DNA from: Anatilimnocola floriformis
GTDB taxonomy: Bacteria > Planctomycetota > Planctomycetia > Pirellulales > Pirellulaceae
Direction of reading: 5' to 3'
Assembly: GCF_024256385.1 (NCBI RefSeq)
Contig: NZ_JAMLFW010000001.1
Location: 2,976,001 to 3,040,000, forward strand
Length of the DNA stretch: 64,000 nucleotides
This document shows, in pieces, positions 8,953 through 17,200 of the stretch. The translations under genes and the position numbers were made by a program. The notes beneath the pieces are model-generated. The model did not search any database. It worked only from the letters and a program-made list of their open reading frames with translations, and was not told the origin of the DNA. Numbering within the stretch: the first letter of the stretch is position 1; every line of letters starts with the position of its first letter.

Positions 8953-10332
8953 ATGAACAAGTTCATCCCTTTCGCCCTGTGCGGATTATTAATCAGTGCG
9001 ACGAGTTTGATGGCTCAAGAACCAACTCCTCCGCAACCACCGACGACGACTACAACTCCGGCATCCACGGCATCGCCTCCTGCAACAACTCCCGCCGTCG
9101 AACCCACACCCGGCAGCAACCTGATTCCCGCCAAACCCGCGTTTCTCATGAATGTCGCCGTCAATCGTAAAGACGCGACGTACAGCCAAGGCGAACGCTT
9201 GACGGTGCGGTTCAAAGCGGAAGTCGATTGCCACGTGTATCTGCTCTACCACCAGGCCGATGGGAGCACCGTGCTTATTTTTCCAAACAAGGCCCAGCCC
9301 GATAACAGCGTGAAGGCCAACACCGAGGTCTCGCTGCCGAAGGCCGGCGATGAATTTCGCTTTCGCGTCTCGGCCCCCTTCGGCAAAGAGGCGCTGCAAG
9401 TTGTCGCCGGCAAACAGCCGATCGCCGTGCTCGACAAGCTCGATGCTTCGGCTGGCCGTGCGGTCCCCGTGACGAAGGAAACGCAGGACGAATTGGCCAA
9501 GCAGATCAAAGCCTCGGCCGATGAATTTGCCGAGCATCGTGTGGTGATCAAAACGCACGAAGGTGGCGGCAAGCTGCCGGAACCGCGCGAAGCGAAGCGA
9601 GCCGGGCTGTTTGTCGGCGTGAACAAACTGAAGGCTACCAAGCACGGCAATGAAGTTCCGCAAGCCAGCAAATCGGCCGAGATCATGCACGAGGCACTGA
9701 CGACGATGGGCGGGATTGCGCCCGAGAATGCGAAGGTCCTGACCGATGTGAATGCAACGACCGCGGCCTTTGAAGATGCGATGACGAAATGGCTGCCGTC
9801 GATCACGCAGCCTGGTGACACCGTGTTCCTCTTTTATTGCGGTCACGGCGGGCCAGAACCGACGAAGGACCCTTCGGAACTCGACGGCAACGATGAAGTG
9901 ATCACTACGTTTGACAGCTATGTGGTCGACGATCAGCTTGGCCGCTGGCTGCAGGAGCTACCCGGTCGCCAAATCGTGTTGATGATGGAAACCTGTCACG
10001 GCGGCGGTCTGGTCGATGCCCGCGCAATGGCTGGCTCCATCAGCGAAGTCGGCCGCCGCGTGCACGACATTTCGGACCTCAACACCATGGTGATCTGTGC
10101 CTGCCTGCCGAATGAAACGTCGTCGTTTTCCACCAAGCGAGAGGCCGCATACATGCCCGAGTTTCTGATCAAAGCGATGAGAACTGAAATGGCCCCGCTG
10201 ACGATGACCACCGCTTTTCAGAAATACCGTGAACGACTGTTCGAACGGGTCGGGACGGATCAAGAGCCCGTTTTTCAGGACAACATCGGCCTGCCGGTGT
10301 ACTTGGTTCCGCCGCCGGCGAAAAAACCGTAA
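8953..10332 (+). CDS. secreted DUF4384 plus caspase-domain (C14) protein, tandem paralogue
   Basis: The ATG at 8953 gives a signal peptide (MNKFIPFALCGLLISATSLMAQ) followed by a Pro/Thr-rich spacer (residues ~23-55). The DUF4384 domain is at ~60-160 (RLTVRFKAEVDCHVYLLYHQADG, IFPNK). The caspase domain is at ~213-455, with His298 (YCGHGG) and Cys348 (METCHGGG). The WLPSxxxPGDTV stretch before the His is shared with the upstream gene, supporting tandem duplication. The insertion between the dyad residues is much shorter here, so the active-site surroundings have diverged. Likely co-transcribed with the upstream paralogue. Activity and substrate cannot be judged from sequence. Confidence 0.9.
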   Translation: MNKFIPFALCGLLISATSLMAQEPTPPQPPTTTTTPASTASPPATTPAVEPTPGSNLIPAKPAFLMNVAVNRKDATYSQGERLTVRFKAEVDCHVYLLYHQADGSTVLIFPNKAQPDNSVKANTEVSLPKAGDEFRFRVSAPFGKEALQVVAGKQPIAVLDKLDASAGRAVPVTKETQDELAKQIKASADEFAEHRVVIKTHEGGGKLPEPREAKRAGLFVGVNKLKATKHGNEVPQASKSAEIMHEALTTMGGIAPENAKVLTDVNATTAAFEDAMTKWLPSITQPGDTVFLFYCGHGGPEPTKDPSELDGNDEVITTFDSYVVDDQLGRWLQELPGRQIVLMMETCHGGGLVDARAMAGSISEVGRRVHDISDLNTMVICACLPNETSSFSTKREAAYMPEFLIKAMRTEMAPLTMTTAFQKYRERLFERVGTDQEPVFQDNIGLPVYLVPPPAKKP

Positions 10333-10422
10333 GCGGCTGTCACAACCGGCAAGTTCGCTGGTACTGGAATTGAATCGGCCTCAATCCGAGGCCGAAACAA
10401 TCCAGAAACCAGGAACCCGCCG

Positions 10423-11280
10423 ATGACCACTGCATCCAACCAAACCCGCCCGCTGCAATTCGAACGCTTGACTGCCCGCGAGCTGATGGCCGCCGATGTG
10501 ATCTGGGAAAACAACGACGCCCCCGCCGGTTTTTCGGTGAAGATCGAAGCAGGCCGAGTGGTGATGACCGGCAGCGAAACGGCCGACAGCGTGCTGGTGG
10601 TCGACATCGTCGCCAAGAAGAACCAGAAGCAGCTCGTCACCGGCGCGAAGTACATCGAGATCGACCACTCCGATGCCAAGAACCGCCTGCGAAAGGCCTG
10701 GATCAAGCAAGACGATTCGCTGAATCTGACGTTCTTCGGCAAGGGTGGCAACGACAAGTTTCAATACATCGACACGACGGCCGATCCTGCCGAGCGTCGC
10801 CCGCGGAAGATCATTGCCGACGGTGGAGCGGGCGATGATCAACTGCACGGCTATTCGCAAAACGATCAGCTCTTCGGCGGCGATGGCAACGACCAACTCT
10901 GGGGCGAACTCGGCAGCGACTTGCTGATCGGCGGCGCTGGCAACGATCGCCTTTGGGGCGATGGCGTGACCAGCACGAATCGTAGCCAGACGACCGATGC
11001 CGATTATCTGGAAGGTGGCGACGGCGTCGACATTCTCTACGGCTGGCAGGGCGGCGACATTCTCAACGGCGGCAACTACTGGCAGGTAAGCGACGGCGCT
11101 GTCGACGAAATCTACGGCGGCTCGGAAGGAGATTTCTTCTACGTCGAAACCTTCACCGATCCGCGCAAGAAGGAAGCCAAGGATCTCTCGACCGCCCAAG
11201 GCGACCAACAACCCAACTTGGTCAACCCACTGACCCTGCCGCCAACCCGCGAAGCCTGGTTGCGTTCGATCGGCGCTTGA
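10423..11280 (+). CDS. RTX-type calcium-binding repeat protein with planctomycete extracellular N-terminus
   Basis: This 285-residue protein opens with LQFERLTARELMAAD, the N-terminal motif I associate with Pfam Planc_extracel in planctomycete exported proteins. No classical hydrophobic signal peptide is seen. Residues ~132-240 hold hemolysin-type nonapeptide repeats (GGAGDDQLHG, GGDGNDQLWG, GGAGNDRLWG, GGDGVDILYG). These form calcium-binding parallel beta rolls in known RTX proteins. The N-terminal ~100 residues are beta-rich and unassigned. The gene lies 90 bp after the second DUF4384-caspase gene and before the CHAT gene, on the same strand. It may be a calcium-responsive or structural partner of these proteases, but that is inference. 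Confidence 0.85.
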   Translation: MTTASNQTRPLQFERLTARELMAADVIWENNDAPAGFSVKIEAGRVVMTGSETADSVLVVDIVAKKNQKQLVTGAKYIEIDHSDAKNRLRKAWIKQDDSLNLTFFGKGGNDKFQYIDTTADPAERRPRKIIADGGAGDDQLHGYSQNDQLFGGDGNDQLWGELGSDLLIGGAGNDRLWGDGVTSTNRSQTTDADYLEGGDGVDILYGWQGGDILNGGNYWQVSDGAVDEIYGGSEGDFFYVETFTDPRKKEAKDLSTAQGDQQPNLVNPLTLPPTREAWLRSIGA

Positions 11281-11295
11281 TCGAACCGCAAAACC

Positions 11296-11318
11296 GCCCC
11301 CGCCCTCGCGGCGGGGGC
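11296..11318. terminator. G+C-rich hairpin after RTX gene
   Basis: GCCCCCGCC (11296-11304) and GGCGGGGGC (11310-11318) pair perfectly around CTCGC, 15 bp past the stop codon. There is no U-run, so it is a stem-loop that could stabilise or end the transcript rather than a textbook intrinsic terminator. Confidence 0.55.
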
Positions 11319-11454
11319 ACCGGCTTGTGCACTACTCGCCAGTCTCAACGGCGAACCAAATGACTCATCTGGCTGTCACAATTTTGGCAGCTGCCGGCAC
11401 TGCTCGCAGTTATAAATACATTCACCTCAAAGTCACTCACGGCTGGAGTTTCTC

Positions 11455-12810
11455 ATGCGTCGTACCTTCTCACTCAGCATCTTCTTCTTGCTGCTCGCTA
11501 GTGGTCTGGCCGGTGCTCAAACGCAGGAAGACTGGGATGAACGAGCGCTGTTGTCGCGGCAGTACATTCAGCTGTCGCGCTCGGGCCGCATTGACGACTC
11601 GCTAACGATTGCCAATCGCCATGCCGAGTTGGTTGAAAGTCGTTTTGCGAAACGCGATCACTTTCTCGCCTCGATGTATGTCGGCGAAGCGCTGATCAAC
11701 TCGGGCAAATACAAAGAATCGATGGTGAAGTGGCAGCAGACGATTGAACGGCTCAAAGATTTCACGCCGCGGACGGAACAGGAACGCTATCAACTGCTGC
11801 TCACCCACGGCGATGCCTTGCGGAGCATCGGTCTCTGTTACGCGAATTTGGGAGACGCCGCCGAAGCCCTGAAGTACTACGAAGCCACGGCCGACTGGTG
11901 GGCGAAGGCCAAGCACGCCGATGTCACGCGGCTCGTCGTCATTCCCGATGGTCCGCTCGCGCTCCTCCCCTTCGAAACTCTTGTGGTGAAGAACGAAGGT
12001 GAGCCGGAATACCTGCTCGATGCGGGCCCCGCGATTGCCTACGCCCCTTCGGCGACGATTCTGCTGAACCCGGCCGAACGAAAGGCTTCGACCGCAACGG
12101 AGCAAAAGCTTTTTGCGCTCGGCGATCCGAATTATGCAGCGGCGACTGGAGCGGATGCCCTCGATCGCACGCTGGGAATTAGCCGGACCGTCGACCGTTT
12201 CCGCTCGGGACTTTCGAAGTTGCCTTCCACGGGCCTCGAAGCCAATTGGATCCAGCAGAACCTCGAAAAGATCGGCTTCACGACCACGAAGGTCCTCGGC
12301 GCCGAAGCCACCGAAGCTGCCATCCGTCGCCATGCACCCGGCAAACAGATTATTCACATGGCCTGCCACGGCATGGCCGATCAGAGCTATGGCAACTTCT
12401 TTGGATCACTCGCGGTTGCTCCGGGCCGCGCTGGCGACTCGCGAGATGATGGCTTCCTGTCGATGTCGGAAATTTATGAACTAAATCTCGACGGTTGCGA
12501 ATTGGCAATCCTCAGCGCCTGCGAAACGAACTACGGGCCGCAACAGCAGGGCGAAGGCGTGTGGGCTTTGTCGCGTGGCTTCCTCGTCGCCGGCAGCCGT
12601 CGTGTGGTGGCCAGCAACTGGGTTGTCGATGACCTCGCCGGTGCGACGCTCATCTGCTATTTCAGCAACTACCTGGCTCAAGCCGGCAAGGAGCCTATCG
12701 ATCGCGACTACGCTACCGCTCTGCTGAAAGCTAAGAGGCAAATTCGCAAAGATGCCAACTGGAAGCATCCGTTTTACTGGAGCAGCCTGGTGCTCGTCGG
12801 GCCGAAGTAA
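11455..12810 (+). CDS. secreted TPR-CHAT domain protease
   Basis: The ATG at 11455 follows GGAG with 8-base spacing and starts a signal peptide (residues 1-21, AGAQ). Residues ~25-150 are TPR-like helices. The CHAT domain (a caspase-clan peptidase, 'Caspase HetF Associated with TPRs') follows at about 157-450. It has VVIPDGPLALLPFE, ISYAPS-like AIAYAPSA, catalytic His305 (HMACHG) and Cys356 (LSACETN), and the ending HPFYWSSLVLVG, typical of the family. The TPR block runs almost directly into the VVIPDG strand, whereas many CHAT proteins have a long linker there. An ancestral internal deletion is possible. It ends the caspase/CHAT/RTX run and converges with lutC (13 bp between stops). Confidence 0.92.
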   Translation: MRRTFSLSIFFLLLASGLAGAQTQEDWDERALLSRQYIQLSRSGRIDDSLTIANRHAELVESRFAKRDHFLASMYVGEALINSGKYKESMVKWQQTIERLKDFTPRTEQERYQLLLTHGDALRSIGLCYANLGDAAEALKYYEATADWWAKAKHADVTRLVVIPDGPLALLPFETLVVKNEGEPEYLLDAGPAIAYAPSATILLNPAERKASTATEQKLFALGDPNYAAATGADALDRTLGISRTVDRFRSGLSKLPSTGLEANWIQQNLEKIGFTTTKVLGAEATEAAIRRHAPGKQIIHMACHGMADQSYGNFFGSLAVAPGRAGDSRDDGFLSMSEIYELNLDGCELAILSACETNYGPQQQGEGVWALSRGFLVAGSRRVVASNWVVDDLAGATLICYFSNYLAQAGKEPIDRDYATALLKAKRQIRKDANWKHPFYWSSLVLVGPK

Positions 12811-12823
12811 TAAGTGGCCGCGA

Positions 12824-13501
12824 CTAGCGAATGATGATGACTCGCCACTTGCCTGGGCCGTGCACGCCGGTGGTGAGTTGCAGCTCGATATCACCGGTCT
12901 TGCTGGGACCGGTGATCAGCGTGATGTTGCTCGTCAGGTTGCTCAGACCGCGTTCGTGCAGCATGTTGAACGCATCGATCAAATCGGGAATGACCTGGCT
13001 CCGTTCGACAATCGCCACATGCATCGGCGGCAACAGCGAAGCGACTCGTTCCTGTCCAGGCCGAGCACAAACCAGCAGTGTGCCGGTTTCGGCGATTGCG
13101 AAATCAACACTGGTGATGCCGATGTCACAAGCGAGTTGTGTCAATCGGCGAGTAGGCTGATCGACAGCTACAGTTTGTTCGTAGTCTACTTGCGCTATGT
13201 TTCGCTCTCGCAGGAACGTCGCCAGCCCGAGGCGATCGAGCAACAGATGTTGCCAGCAGAGTGCCGATTTCGCCTGCATTTCAGCGAGGTACGCGCCGAG
13301 CACGTCGCGGGCCTGATCGAGAGAATCAACAAGTGTGGCAACGCCGCCGACCGCATTGATTTCACTGGCCAGGTGTTCGCACAAATCTCCAGCGACGCCG
13401 ACGTAGCCGATCTCGGGCGCGAGCGTTTGATGTTCGATGCGATAAGCCCGGCCTTGTTCCGTGGCTTGCTTCACGCGGGCGAGGAACGAATCACGACTCA
13501 T
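12824..13501 (-). CDS. lutC: LutC/YkgG-type lactate utilization protein C
   Basis: The 225-residue product from the ATG at 13499-13501 (MSRDSFLARVKQA) has the LutC signatures. These are ADFAIAETGTL-like residues (VDFAIAETGTLLV), LLPPMHVAIVE, and the C-terminal SNITLITGPSKTGDIE with the HGPGKWRVIII ending. LutC is a non-FeS subunit of the LutABC complex, which oxidises L-lactate to pyruvate in Bacillus. The start overlaps the end of lutB by 11 bp, so the two are translationally coupled. No lutA-like (CCG-domain) gene is adjacent. Related proteins also serve other 2-hydroxy-acid oxidations, so the substrate is a family inference. Confidence 0.92.
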   Translation of the reverse strand: MSRDSFLARVKQATEQGRAYRIEHQTLAPEIGYVGVAGDLCEHLASEINAVGGVATLVDSLDQARDVLGAYLAEMQAKSALCWQHLLLDRLGLATFLRERNIAQVDYEQTVAVDQPTRRLTQLACDIGITSVDFAIAETGTLLVCARPGQERVASLLPPMHVAIVERSQVIPDLIDAFNMLHERGLSNLTSNITLITGPSKTGDIELQLTTGVHGPGKWRVIIIR

Positions 13502-14954
13502 GGCGTCCCTCCTTGTCCCACCAATCGCGAAAACGCTGCGGCGCTGGCGCCGGAAAATCCCGCTTCTGCGTCCAACCATGCAACTTGCCAGGCAGCTTCT
13601 TCAGCCAGGGATTCTTGCGATACCACCGGCCGATCGTGCGTGTCGCCAGCCAGGTAGAGAGTCGATACAGCCAGGGCTTTTTCAGCGTCTTGGCCCACAT
13701 CCCGTACGCAAAGTTCTCCCAGCGGCTCTTCAGCGCCGGTTCGTGATGCAGTTGCTCGCGCAGTTGCACCAGCATTTCCGGAATCTGAATCTTCACCGGA
13801 CAAGCGGCCTGGCAAGCGCCGCACAAGCTAGAAGCATGCGGCAGGTGCTGATTGGCCACGAGACCGTCGTAGAGCGGAGTCAACACCGCGCCGATCGGGC
13901 CTGAGTAAGTGCCGCCGTACGCATGGCCGCCGACACTGCGATAAATCGGACAAGCATTCAAACAAGCGCCGCAGCGAATGCAGAACAGGCTCTCGCGTAG
14001 CGGACTGCCGAGGATGCGTGACCGGCCGTTGTCGAGCACGACCAGATGAAACTCTTCCGGGCCGTCAGTCTCACCTTCGCGGCGTGCACCGGTGATGAAC
14101 GATGTGTAGCACGAGAGCTTTTGCCCGGTCGCGGCCCGTGCGAGAACTTTCAAGAAGTACGGCAGATCGGCGAACCTGGGAATGACTTTTTCCATCCCCA
14201 TGATGGCGATGTGCATCTTCGGCAGCGCGGTCGTGAGGCGGGCGTTTCCTTCGTTCGAAACCAGCACGATGGTTCCCGTCTCTGCCACAGCGAAGTTCGC
14301 GCCGCTAATGCCCACTTCGGCTGCAGCGAACTTCTGCCGCAACTCGGTGCGGGCGAAACCGGCGAGCGTTTCGCGCTCGACAGGCAGTTGCCTGCCGGCG
14401 GGAACGCTGAGGATCTCGGCGACTTCTTTCGCCGAAAGATGGAGCGCGGGACCAACAATATGCGACGGACGATGGCCAGCCAGTTGAATGATGTACTCAC
14501 CGAGGTCGGTCTCGACTGTTTCGATACCAGCCGTTTCGAGTGCGGGATTGAGATGAATTTCTTCGGTGGTCATCGACTTCGATTTCACCACGCGCGTCGC
14601 GCCGCGCTGGCGGATCAGATCGATGACGATTTTGCAGGCTGCGTCGCCGTCGTCAGCCCAGTGAACTTGGCCGCCGCGAGCCTCAATGCTCTTCTCCAGC
14701 GTGGCCAGATGCTCGTGCAGGTTGGCGAGCGTTTCATCCTTGATTTGTCGCGCTCGCTGCCGGACGAGATCGGAGTTCGGCAGCATCCGCCAGGCCTGCC
14801 GGTTTCGTTCACCGAGCGTATCGCCCAGTTGTCCGAGGATGATCTGCAAGCTGGGAGTACGGAGCGCTTTGTCCGACGCGGCGAGAAACTCGTGATGCTT
14901 GCTGCGGAGATAATCCGTTTCAGTTTCGCTGGCCGAACTGCTGGTCGTGTTCAA
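13491..14954 (-). CDS. lutB: LutB-type iron-sulfur cluster-binding protein
   Basis: This 487-residue protein has the LutB layout: an N-terminal LutB/LutC-like domain (FAVAETGTIVLVSNEGNARL, PKMHIAIMG), then two ferredoxin-type 4Fe-4S motifs (CIRCGACLNACP and CGACQAACP), then a C-terminal extension. It should transfer electrons during lactate oxidation in the cytoplasm. The start is a TTG at 14952-14954: an in-frame TGA lies two codons upstream, and AAGGA sits 7 bases before the TTG. A nearby ATG is in another frame. It overlaps lutC by 11 bp. Confidence 0.93.
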   Translation of the reverse strand: MNTTSSSASETETDYLRSKHHEFLAASDKALRTPSLQIILGQLGDTLGERNRQAWRMLPNSDLVRQRARQIKDETLANLHEHLATLEKSIEARGGQVHWADDGDAACKIVIDLIRQRGATRVVKSKSMTTEEIHLNPALETAGIETVETDLGEYIIQLAGHRPSHIVGPALHLSAKEVAEILSVPAGRQLPVERETLAGFARTELRQKFAAAEVGISGANFAVAETGTIVLVSNEGNARLTTALPKMHIAIMGMEKVIPRFADLPYFLKVLARAATGQKLSCYTSFITGARREGETDGPEEFHLVVLDNGRSRILGSPLRESLFCIRCGACLNACPIYRSVGGHAYGGTYSGPIGAVLTPLYDGLVANQHLPHASSLCGACQAACPVKIQIPEMLVQLREQLHHEPALKSRWENFAYGMWAKTLKKPWLYRLSTWLATRTIGRWYRKNPWLKKLPGKLHGWTQKRDFPAPAPQRFRDWWDKEGRHES

Positions 14955-14978
14955 GGTTCATTCCTTGAGAGAGTTCCG

Positions 14979-15344
14979 TCACCCGTTGAGGGCGAGCAGC
15001 AGCATTGTAGCGAGCGGCATGGCGCTAACGAACACCGCTGTCACCGTGATGGCCAGCGGTGGGCGGTCGCGCCGAATACGATGCACCGCAACGGTGAGCG
15101 CCAGGCAAAGGAGTCCAGTAACTGCCGAAGTGAGCATCATCGTGCCGGCGAAGAACGACAACAGCCGTGCCGATTGCGGCGCGAGTTGCTCACCGTCTTT
15201 CAGCCAATAGAAGACAACCGATAGCAACAGCGCACCCGCCGTTACCAAGATCGTGAGCATCCAACTCACAGTAACGGCAATCGAGGCGCGCGGCTCTTGC
15301 TCTCCGAACGATCGCGAGGAAAGGAGCGGCTGGCGCTCGACCAT
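14979..15344 (-). CDS. small multi-pass membrane protein of unknown function
   Basis: About 121 residues with three likely transmembrane helices: SIAVTVSWMLTILVTAGALL, a second around FFAGTMMLTSAVTGLLCLAL, and a C-terminal one ending LATMLLLALNG. The start is uncertain. The ATG at 15344 has GGAAG only 3 bases away, while a GTG at 15365 has AAAAGGA at 9 bases and would add 7 residues. It lies 24 bp upstream of lutB on the same strand and may share its transcript. I do not recognise the family. Confidence 0.65.
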   Translation of the reverse strand: MVERQPLLSSRSFGEQEPRASIAVTVSWMLTILVTAGALLLSVVFYWLKDGEQLAPQSARLLSFFAGTMMLTSAVTGLLCLALTVAVHRIRRDRPPLAITVTAVFVSAMPLATMLLLALNG

Positions 15345-15389
15345 TTTCTTCCGCCGCTGCCCCACGATCGCCAATCCTTTTGAACGGCC

Positions 15390-15812
15390 TTAGCCGTAAT
15401 AGTGCACTACGATGTCGCCACAGCGGTCGAAGACCACCTTCAAGCAAAAGCCGCAGGGCCAACTGTACTCGACGACCTGATGGCGAAGAAAGCCCTTGTG
15501 GCAGCAAACCGTGGGAGCGCCGGTGCAGCAGGCCGGAATGCAAACGGGCACTTCCACCACGCAGCACGCGCAGGGATCCTTGACCTGCAGGATCATTTCC
15601 ATCCGCTTGCAGGGATCAAAGCAGCCACAGCCCCGGTGATTTCGGTAGCAAATGTTCCGCGGGCAGCATTTCACTGGTTCGCAAGTCGCCACTTTTACCG
15701 CAGGTGCGGCGGGCGCTGCAGCAGGAGCCGGCTGAACTGCAGTTGCGGCTTCGGCTGAAACAATTGCCGACAAAACCAAAAGGGCCGGCATCATCATTCG
15801 CATCAGACTCAT
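15390..15812 (-). CDS. secreted cysteine-rich small protein
   Basis: Starting at the ATG at 15810-15812 (AGGAG 7 bases upstream), the 140-residue product has a signal peptide (MSLMRMMMPALLVLSAIVSAEA). An Ala/Pro linker follows, then about 95 residues with some 16-18 cysteines, many in CC or CxxC pairs (EPVKCCPRNICY, DPCACCVV, PACCTGAPTVCC). This pattern suggests a disulfide-stapled or metal-binding extracellular protein. I know similar anonymous cysteine-rich proteins from planctomycetes but no function. It is 45 bp upstream of the small membrane protein on the same strand. Confidence 0.8.
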   Translation of the reverse strand: MSLMRMMMPALLVLSAIVSAEAATAVQPAPAAAPAAPAVKVATCEPVKCCPRNICYRNHRGCGCFDPCKRMEMILQVKDPCACCVVEVPVCIPACCTGAPTVCCHKGFLRHQVVEYSWPCGFCLKVVFDRCGDIVVHYYG

Positions 15813-16098
15813 GTTGAAACTCCTGGTCACTACAAACAGCACAATCTGCACAAACTTTGCCGCCTCAACTGACCTAACGATAGTTCGCAGAGTGCCCATC
15901 GGCTAGGGGGAGTGTGAGCAGAGCGGAGCCTGGAAACAGCAGCATAGGCGCTGTCACGACGTCTCTTCCCCAGCCCCTAGCTCCTAGTTCCTCGTCCCCG
16001 ATTTGCCTCCTCCCGTTTCTCGACCTAGGTTTCAGGTGCGGCACACACCGCTCTTATCTGTTTGATCTATTCCAAATCCCGACCAGCATAGGCCTCAC

Positions 16099-17163
16099 GT
16101 GGCGAATATCCATTCTCTGCCCGTTGCCAGCGAACCGCTTCGCGCGGTGGCTTCCCAGCTGCGGGAGGAGTTCACTTCGTTCGACCGCCTGATGAACGAC
16201 GTCTTCGCTGACGTCGAGCAACTCCGCGATCAACTGCAGTTGAAGATCGCCGAGGTCGACGATGCTCGGCAGCGGCTCGCCGAGCGAGGCCGGCAACTCG
16301 CCGATCAACGCAAGGAAAGTGGCCGGCTATCGCATCAGCTCGAACATCAGGAAGCTCGCCTCGACGCTGCCGTCGAAGAACTCCGCCAGTTGCGACAACA
16401 AAGCGAACAAGAACGGCTTACGGCGAAAGATCGCGAAGACCGGCTGCAGGCCCTGTGCAACGAGCAGCTCGTCAATCTGAACGGCGAACGCGATCGCTTG
16501 ATTGCTCGCCTGAATGAATTGGAAAGCCGGCCCGTCGTTCAGCAGTTCGAGGCAGGGCCGCCGCAGAGTGTATCACTGTCGGATGATTCACTCCTGACGG
16601 TTCTCTCGCAAATCGAAGCCGTCCGGCAGGACGTACTTTCAACGCGCACCGAAATCACCGATGCCGTCGGCCGCGTCTCGGTTCCCGTCGAAGCCGTCGC
16701 CTCGCCCGCTTCCACTGCCCAGTTGACAGATGTGCTCGCGCAACTCGAACTGCTCCGCCAGGAGCAGCGGACGCTGGAAAAGTCGCACAGCGAAGTTCTT
16801 CGCGAACGCGATCGGCTGGAAGGCGAGCTAGAACTCGTCCGCACTCGTGCTTGCGAACTGCAGGAAGTTGTCGCCGAACAACAAGATCAACTCGCGCAGC
16901 AGCACGACGATGTCTCCGACGAACTCCGTCAGCTGAAGAGCGTGATCGAGAGTCAGCTCTCTTCGATCCAGCGTAAGAGTCAACCCTTCGAACGTTTTGC
17001 GGCGGCGCCTCAGCAACAGCCGCAACCCACGGCTGCGGCGAACGTGACCCAACCGAATGTCGAACCAGCGGAAGCCCCTCCTGCCGATCCTGTCGTGAAT
17101 TCTGTGATGGCCCAGTTCGCTCGGCTGCAAAAGGATGTCGCCAGCCGGCGGAAGAAGAAGTAG
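16099..17163 (+). CDS. coiled-coil protein, first gene of GTPase/GAP1 unit
   Basis: Translation probably begins at the GTG at 16099 (AGG six bases upstream). The 354-residue product lacks a signal peptide. From about residue 18 to 140, and again from ~210 to 300, it shows heptad-rich, Glu/Gln/Arg-rich coiled coil (for example LRDQLQLKIAEVDDARQRL). A Pro/Ala/Gln-rich linker (~305-330) and a short basic tail ending SRRKKK follow. It is most likely a cytoplasmic scaffold or filament-like partner. It lies 37 bp before the FGE-like gene and is the apparent first gene of a four-gene same-strand unit. No enzymatic motif was seen. Confidence 0.85.
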   Translation: MANIHSLPVASEPLRAVASQLREEFTSFDRLMNDVFADVEQLRDQLQLKIAEVDDARQRLAERGRQLADQRKESGRLSHQLEHQEARLDAAVEELRQLRQQSEQERLTAKDREDRLQALCNEQLVNLNGERDRLIARLNELESRPVVQQFEAGPPQSVSLSDDSLLTVLSQIEAVRQDVLSTRTEITDAVGRVSVPVEAVASPASTAQLTDVLAQLELLRQEQRTLEKSHSEVLRERDRLEGELELVRTRACELQEVVAEQQDQLAQQHDDVSDELRQLKSVIESQLSSIQRKSQPFERFAAAPQQQPQPTAAANVTQPNVEPAEAPPADPVVNSVMAQFARLQKDVASRRKKK

Positions 17164-17200
17164 TCCCTGGTATTTCTGGTGCGTAGGCGCGGAGTTGCCA

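Noticed and set aside
14046-15224. Plus-strand open frame of 392 codons opposite lutB
   Set aside because: Antisense shadow of lutB, with no recognisable motifs.
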